Of a stretch of 64,000 bases of DNA, positions 59,241 through 64,000 are shown piece by piece (within the stretch, counting starts at the first letter, position 1; each line of letters begins with the position of its first letter). The stretch is from Myxococcota bacterium (lineage in GTDB: Bacteria > Myxococcota_A > UBA796 > UBA2385). The stretch spans positions 1 to 64,000 of the forward strand of contig JAKLKF010000019.1 of the NCBI GenBank assembly GCA_023150805.1, in the 5' to 3' direction. The notes under the pieces were generated by a model. It was not told the DNA's origin. It ran no database searches and worked only from the letters and a program-made list of their open reading frames with translations. A program made the position numbers and the translations under genes.

Positions 59241-60164
59241 TCACCAGCGGTCACCCATCAGCTTGATCATCACGGCCTTCTGCGCGTGCAGGCGGTTCTC
59301 GGCCTGGTCGAAGACGACGGACTGCGGGCCGTCGATGACCTCGGCCGCGACCTCCTCGCCGCGGTGGGCGGGCAGGCAGTGCATGAAGATGGCGCCGGGC
59401 CTGGCGCGGCCCATCATCGCCTCGTCGACCTGGAAGCCCTCGAAGCGCTTGAGGCGCTCGGCGTGCTCGGCCTCCTGGCCCATGCTGGCCCACACGTCGG
59501 TGTAGACGACGTCGGCCTCCTGGGCCGCCAGGCCGGGGTCCTCGGTGACCTGGATCGCCCCGCCGGTGCGGGCGGCGATGTCGCGGGCGCGGGTCACGAT
59601 CTCGGGGTCGGGCGCGTAGCCGCGGGGGTGGCCGACCGCGACGGTCATGCCGGCCAGGGCGCCGCCGAACAGGATGCTGTGCGCCATGTTGTTGCCGTCG
59701 CCGATGTAGGTCCACTTGCGGCCGGCCAGGCTGCCCAGCTTCTCCTCGATGGTCTGCAGGTCGGCCAGCACCTGGCAGGGGTGCAGCAGGTCGGAGAGGC
59801 CGTTGATCACCGGCACGTCGGCGTAGGCGGCCAGGTCGACCACGTCCTGGTGGGCGAAGACGCGGGCCATGATGCCGTCGACGTAGCGGGACAGGACGCG
59901 GGCGGTGTCGGCGATGGTCTCGCCCCGGTGGAGCTGGATGTCCTTGGGCCCCAGGTACAGGCCCTGGCCGCCCAGCTGGTAGATGCCCGTCTCGAAGCTG
60001 ACCCGGGTCCGCAGCGACGGCTTCTGGAAGATCATCGCCAGCGTGCGGCCGCGGCACACGTCGCGGAAGCCCTGGGGGTGCAGCTTGACCTGGCGGGCCA
60101 GGTCCAGGTAGGCGCGGATCTGCTCGGGGCTGTGGTCGGCGAGGGAGAGGAAGTCGCGGGGCAT
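59241..60164 (-). CDS. argF: Ornithine carbamoyltransferase
   Basis: A 307-residue enzyme making citrulline from ornithine and carbamoyl phosphate in arginine synthesis. The phosphate-binding KPSLRTRVSFE (48-58) uses SLRTR rather than STRTR, a common bacterial variant. DLLHPCQVLADLQT, GDGNNMAHS and the ornithine loop FMHCLPAHRGEEV are intact. The ATG at 60164 has GGAG with 6-nt spacing; the longer frame upstream is noncoding. Divergent from a sigma-54 activator with a 104-base shared regulatory region. Confidence 0.96.
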   Translation of the reverse strand: MPRDFLSLADHSPEQIRAYLDLARQVKLHPQGFRDVCRGRTLAMIFQKPSLRTRVSFETGIYQLGGQGLYLGPKDIQLHRGETIADTARVLSRYVDGIMARVFAHQDVVDLAAYADVPVINGLSDLLHPCQVLADLQTIEEKLGSLAGRKWTYIGDGNNMAHSILFGGALAGMTVAVGHPRGYAPDPEIVTRARDIAARTGGAIQVTEDPGLAAQEADVVYTDVWASMGQEAEHAERLKRFEGFQVDEAMMGRARPGAIFMHCLPAHRGEEVAAEVIDGPQSVVFDQAENRLHAQKAVMIKLMGDRW

Positions 60165-60242
60165 GGGGCGCTCCAACGGGCGGGAGGGCCCCGCTATCCG
60201 CGCCTGCGACCGATGTGCAGGGGGGCTGGCCTTGCACCGGGC

Positions 60243-60265
60243 GCGACGACGTTGCACGTTGTCGC
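60243..60265. promoter_or_regulatory. 23-bp imperfect palindrome before the sigma-54 activator
   Basis: GCGAC-G-ACGT-TGC-ACGT-T-GTCGC is symmetric except at four positions and ends 3 nt before the ATG at 60269. A regulator bound here could control the activator gene and the divergent argF. Confidence 0.45.
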
Positions 60266-60268
60266 GTC

Positions 60269-61219
<951 letters not shown>

Positions 61220-61305
61220 GGGATCTTCCCGCCCCGGGAACGGCGCGATCCTGAGACGGGCTGTCAAGAAGCCCTCACAGGCCGTGCGTGGCCCGCCTCT
61301 GACCT

Positions 61306-61311
61306 TAGCAT
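61306..61311 (+). promoter_or_regulatory. -10-like TAGCAT, leaderless type
   Basis: TAGCAT ends 7 nt before the GTG at 61319; there is no Shine-Dalgarno. This is the same arrangement as before the genes at 26988 and 50007. Confidence 0.4.
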
Positions 61312-61318
61312 CCTGATC

Positions 61319-62410
61319 GTGCTGGTCCCGCTCGCCATCCTGGGCTGCCGCTCGGTCGCGCTCATGGACGCCCCCCCCGCCCAGGTGGTGGAGGTCGGGG
61401 TCGACGAGGGCGCCGGCAACGTGCTCGGCGTGCAGGCCTGGATGGATCCGACGGCCTGGTCCTCGGCCGACGCCTTCGACCTGCGGCTGCGCGAGCTGCT
61501 GGACACCGCCCGGGAGCAGGACCTGCTGCGGCCCGACACGGTGGTCGTCCTTCCCGAGCACCTGGCGACCTGGCTGGTCGTGGTGGACGAGCCCTACAAC
61601 GTCATCTCGGCGCCGACCGTGGACAAGGCGCTCCGGCGCATGATCCCGCGCCACCTCGGGCGCTTCCTCTCCCTGCGCGCGGACGCGCCCGCCGAGGACC
61701 GCAACCAGTACGCCCTCTTCGCGCTCAAGGCCGAGGAGGTGGCGGCGACCTGGGTCGAGGTCTCGACCGCGCTGGCCGTCGACTACCAGGTGAACCTGGT
61801 CGCCGGGTCCGCCCTGCTGCCGGGCCCCGAGCTGATCGACGGCGAGCTGACCGTCGCGCCGGGAGAGCCGCTGCGCAACGTCTCCTTCGTGGTCGGCGCC
61901 GACGGGAGCCTGCTGCCCGAGCTGACCGTCGAGGCCTTCCCCGACGCCGACGAGCTGGACGTGGTCGAGCCGGGCGCGGCCGCCAGCCTGGAGGTCACGC
62001 AGACGCCGCTGGGGCCGGTCGCGGTGCTGCTGGGCGACGACGCCTGGTACCCGACCGCCTGGGCGGCGATGGCCTTCGGCGCGCCCCGGGTGGCGGTGGG
62101 CTCGCACTACACCTCGCCCGACGGCGCCTGGTCCGAGCCCTGGGAGGGCTACACGGGCTTCGAGCCCCCCTCCGACGTCGACCCCGACGACGTCCGCCAG
62201 CTCTCGCTCAGCGAGGCCGAGCGCCGCTACGGCCTCCCCGGGCGCCTGGAGGAGGAGGGGCTGTCCTTCGGCCTGAGCGTGCCCCTGCGCGGCCACATCT
62301 GGGACCTGGGCAGCGACGGCGCGGCGGTCCTCGTGCACCAGGGACAGGTCCACGACGGGCCGCTGGTCGACGGGCCGGTGCTGGCCAACCTGTGGTTGCC
62401 CGCGCGGTGA
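61319..62410 (+). CDS. Nitrilase-fold (CN-hydrolase-like) lipoprotein, catalytic Cys and Lys missing
   Basis: A 363-residue lipoprotein; the lipobox LAILGC gives Cys10. The chain follows the carbon-nitrogen hydrolase order: VVVLPEHLATW (with the Glu, E80), VNLVAGSALL, LRNVSFVVGADGSLL, then GPVAVLLGDDAWYPTAW and FGAPRVAVGS. In active enzymes the last block is GxxICYDxxFPE; here the Cys position is Gly239, and the Lys expected after the DG turn is absent. It is thus probably a non-hydrolytic binding protein, or an N-acyltransferase relative that lost activity. It is a tandem paralogue of the next gene (shared GVQAW, LRPDTVVVLPE, LVDGPVLANLWLPAR). The family assignment is by pattern only. Confidence 0.6.
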   Translation: MLVPLAILGCRSVALMDAPPAQVVEVGVDEGAGNVLGVQAWMDPTAWSSADAFDLRLRELLDTAREQDLLRPDTVVVLPEHLATWLVVVDEPYNVISAPTVDKALRRMIPRHLGRFLSLRADAPAEDRNQYALFALKAEEVAATWVEVSTALAVDYQVNLVAGSALLPGPELIDGELTVAPGEPLRNVSFVVGADGSLLPELTVEAFPDADELDVVEPGAAASLEVTQTPLGPVAVLLGDDAWYPTAWAAMAFGAPRVAVGSHYTSPDGAWSEPWEGYTGFEPPSDVDPDDVRQLSLSEAERRYGLPGRLEEEGLSFGLSVPLRGHIWDLGSDGAAVLVHQGQVHDGPLVDGPVLANLWLPAR

Positions 62411-62523
62411 GCGGCGGCGACACCGGGCTCGTCCCGGCCTGTCGCGCCAGGTGAAAAGCCTGCGACGGCGCCCCTCCTGGTGGCCGCCGCCTGCTATCAG
62501 ACGCGCGTCTCCTCGGAGTAAGC

Positions 62524-63630
62524 ATGCTGGCCGCCGCACTGATGCTCGTCGGTTGCACCAAGGTCGTCGAGATCCCCACCGAGAGCGCCGAGCTGCTCGA
62601 GGTCGGCGAGAACGAGGGCGGCGGGAACATCGTCGGCGTGCAGGCCTGGGTGGAGCCGACCAGCTTCGCCTCGGCCGAGGTGCTCGAGGACACGCTGCGC
62701 CTGTGGCTGGACGACGCCGAGGACCAGGAGTGGCTGCGCCCGGACACGGTCGTCGTCCTGCCCGAGACGATGGGCACCTGGCTGCTGCTGGTCGACGAGG
62801 GGCCCGACGTCATCGAGGCCGAGGACGCGGAGACCGCGCTGCGCAACCTGGTGACCGCCCACATGCCCGCCTTCCTGCTGGCGCGGGACGGCGCCCCGGC
62901 CGAGGACGAGAACGTCTACGCCGTCTACTCCATGAAGGCCGACCAGGTCGCCGACGCCTACCAGCAGGTGATGGGCAACCTGGCCGCCGAGTACGGCGTG
63001 ACCCTGGTGGGCGGCTCCATCGTGCTGCCCGAGCCTAGCATCGTCGACAGCCGCATCGTGCCCACCGCCGGGCGGGAGCTGCGCAACAGCAGCTTCATCT
63101 TCGACCGCGACGGCAACGTCCTGACCAACGGCGTGCCCGAGAGCTACCCCACGGCCAAGGAGCAGGAGGCGATCGAGCCGGGCGCGGTGGGGCGCCTGCC
63201 GGTCGTCGACACCCCGGCCGGCCGCCTGGCGGTCCTGGTCGGGTCGGACTCGTGGTTCCCCGACGCCTGGGACCAGGTGACGGCCGAGGGCGCCGAGCGC
63301 GTCGTGGCGCCCATCCTGACCTCGCCGCGGGGGGCCTGGCTGGACACCTGGGAGGGCTACGACGGCTGGCCCGAGCCCGCCGACGTGGACCGGCAGGACA
63401 TCAAGGAGCTGACCCTGGCCGAGGCCGCCGAGAGCTACGGCCTGGCGGGCCGGGCGCTGGACGCCGACATCGAGGCGGCCATGGCCGTGCCGCTGCGCGG
63501 CCAGATGTGGGACGAAGGCACCGACGGCGTCATCAGCATCGTGGACGGCAACCGCGTCACCGAGGGGCCCCTGGTCGACGCCCCGGTCGTCGCCAACCTG
63601 TGGCTGCCGGCGCGCGACGACAAGCGCTGA
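62524..63630 (+). CDS. Nitrilase-fold lipoprotein, paralogue of the preceding gene
   Basis: A 368-residue lipoprotein; the lipobox LMLVGC gives Cys11. It shares collinear blocks with its neighbour: GNIVGVQAWVEPT, LRPDTVVVLPETMGTW (E81), YGVTLVGGSIVLPEP, LRNSSFIFDRDGNVL and GRLAVLVGSDSWFPDAW, then GAERVVAPIL and LVDAPVVANLWLPAR. The nucleophile position is Gly240 instead of Cys and no Lys aligns with the catalytic Lys, while the Glu is kept. The tandem arrangement implies duplication, and both copies share the loss. The ATG has GGAG with 5-nt spacing. Confidence 0.6.
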   Translation: MLAAALMLVGCTKVVEIPTESAELLEVGENEGGGNIVGVQAWVEPTSFASAEVLEDTLRLWLDDAEDQEWLRPDTVVVLPETMGTWLLLVDEGPDVIEAEDAETALRNLVTAHMPAFLLARDGAPAEDENVYAVYSMKADQVADAYQQVMGNLAAEYGVTLVGGSIVLPEPSIVDSRIVPTAGRELRNSSFIFDRDGNVLTNGVPESYPTAKEQEAIEPGAVGRLPVVDTPAGRLAVLVGSDSWFPDAWDQVTAEGAERVVAPILTSPRGAWLDTWEGYDGWPEPADVDRQDIKELTLAEAAESYGLAGRALDADIEAAMAVPLRGQMWDEGTDGVISIVDGNRVTEGPLVDAPVVANLWLPARDDKR

Positions 63631-63643
63631 TCGACGCGGCCTC

Positions 63644-64000
63644 TCAGCGGCGGCGCAGCCGATCCAGCGCCCCGCGCAGGCCGCCGCCACCGCCGCCGCC
63701 CTCCTGGCGGGCCACCTCCTCCATGTGGCCCTGCACGCGGGCCAGCAGCGCCTGCCGGTCGGCGACCGGGTCGGCGACCAGCACCTCGTCGCCGGGCAGG
63801 ATGGCCACCGCGACGCCGTCGGCCGGGCACAGGTCCAGGCAGGTGCTGTTGAGCACGCGGCACTCGGCGGCCGGCCCGCCCCCCTCGCGCGCGGCGTCCT
63901 TGAGCCAGGACTTGAGCCCCGTGCCCGCGGCGCGGCCGCAGCTCGGCTTGGGCGCGCCGGGCGGACGCTCGTTGTTGCAGACCAGGACGACGCCGTGCTT
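63644..64000 (-). CDS. Thioredoxin-like 2Fe-2S ferredoxin, 5' part outside the window
   Basis: The open frame runs from the stop at 63644 to the window edge (118 codons visible, start not seen). The visible part contains VLVCNNERPPGAPKPSCG and, about 40 residues later, CRVLNSTCLDLCPADGV. These are the four-plus cysteines of the Shethna-type thioredoxin-like [2Fe-2S] ferredoxin family. LPGDEVLVADPV follows as in that family. A helical tail contains a run of eight Gly. It is convergent with the nitrilase-fold lipoprotein, 13 nt apart. Confidence 0.82.
   Translation of the reverse strand, partial: KHGVVLVCNNERPPGAPKPSCGRAAGTGLKSWLKDAAREGGGPAAECRVLNSTCLDLCPADGVAVAILPGDEVLVADPVADRQALLARVQGHMEEVARQEGGGGGGGLRGALDRLRRR

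Noticed and set aside
60165-60268. Sigma-54 -24/-12 promoter (TGGCCTTGCAC) between argF and the activator
   Set aside because: The GG and GC elements are only a few bases apart instead of the required 10-bp spacing.

Overview
The window is about 64 kb of very GC-rich DNA, densely packed with genes on both strands. It looks like a chromosomal segment of a Myxococcota-type (former Deltaproteobacteria) Gram-negative bacterium. The pointers are a MYXO-CTERM-like C-terminal tag on one surface protein, a series of lipoproteins with Asp-Gly-Gly-rich linkers after the lipobox cysteine, MopE-like and thrombospondin-type-3 calcium-type repeats, a MurE with the meso-diaminopimelate DNPR motif, and a predicted selenoprotein. 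I see no tRNA or rRNA gene, CRISPR array, transposase or phage gene.

Region 1 (1-5486): a PLP-dependent deaminase/aldolase-like gene, a HEAT-repeat protein coupled to a TrmN6-like methyltransferase, and a PAS-GGDEF-EAL protein, with a GC-rich hairpin repeat in the 3' intergenic spaces. Region 2 (5487-25851, minus strand): the division and cell-wall (dcw) cluster in the order mraZ-rsmH-ftsL-ftsI(PASTA)-murE-murF-mraY-murD-ftsW-murC-murB-like-ddl. It is then interrupted by a nitrite-ammonification island (nrfHA, minus, and a divergent alginate-export-type porin) before ftsQ and ftsZ. murG and ftsA are absent, and the MurB-like protein lacks the family's key residues. Four MraZ boxes at exact 10-bp spacing lie upstream of mraZ.

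Region 3 (26429-33371): smpB, a VKOR-DsbA fusion, prmA-rsmE, a large MYXO-CTERM lipoprotein, ribA (GTP cyclohydrolase II) with a structured leader, and an HU-type DNA-binding protein. Region 4 (33597-40160): an overlapping minus-strand unit of an alkylglycerone-phosphate-synthase-like flavoprotein, an Fe-S protein and a diacylglycerol-kinase-family lipid kinase (possible ether-lipid or glycerol-phosphate chemistry), then an alpha/beta-hydrolase-fold protein without its nucleophile and a dihydroorotase-like protein without its metal ligands. Region 5 (40185-47312): a VWA lipoprotein, a TruC-like pseudouridine synthase, a tightly overlapping comM-DUF3006-like-recA unit, an AlkA-type glycosylase and a LOG-family phosphoribohydrolase.

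Region 6 (47447-57380, plus strand): mostly envelope proteins. These are an amidohydrolase lipoprotein, a lipoprotein peroxiredoxin whose peroxidatic residue is encoded by an in-frame TGA followed by a SECIS-like hairpin (the most striking feature of the window), a ceramidase-like lipoprotein, a DnaJ-type co-chaperone, a carboxypeptidase-regulatory-like lipoprotein, an outer-membrane barrel, a YggT protein and a secreted HEAT protein. Region 7 (57406-64000): a double-FHA protein coupled to HMG-CoA lyase, argF, a sigma-54 activator without receiver domain, two tandem nitrilase-fold lipoproteins that lack the catalytic Cys, and the 3' part of a thioredoxin-like 2Fe-2S ferredoxin at the window edge.

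Two general patterns recur. Several genes begin 6-10 nt after a TANNNT element with no Shine-Dalgarno, suggesting leaderless or near-leaderless mRNAs. Several enzyme-fold proteins appear to have lost catalytic residues. Function calls rest on motifs read by eye; no database search was possible.
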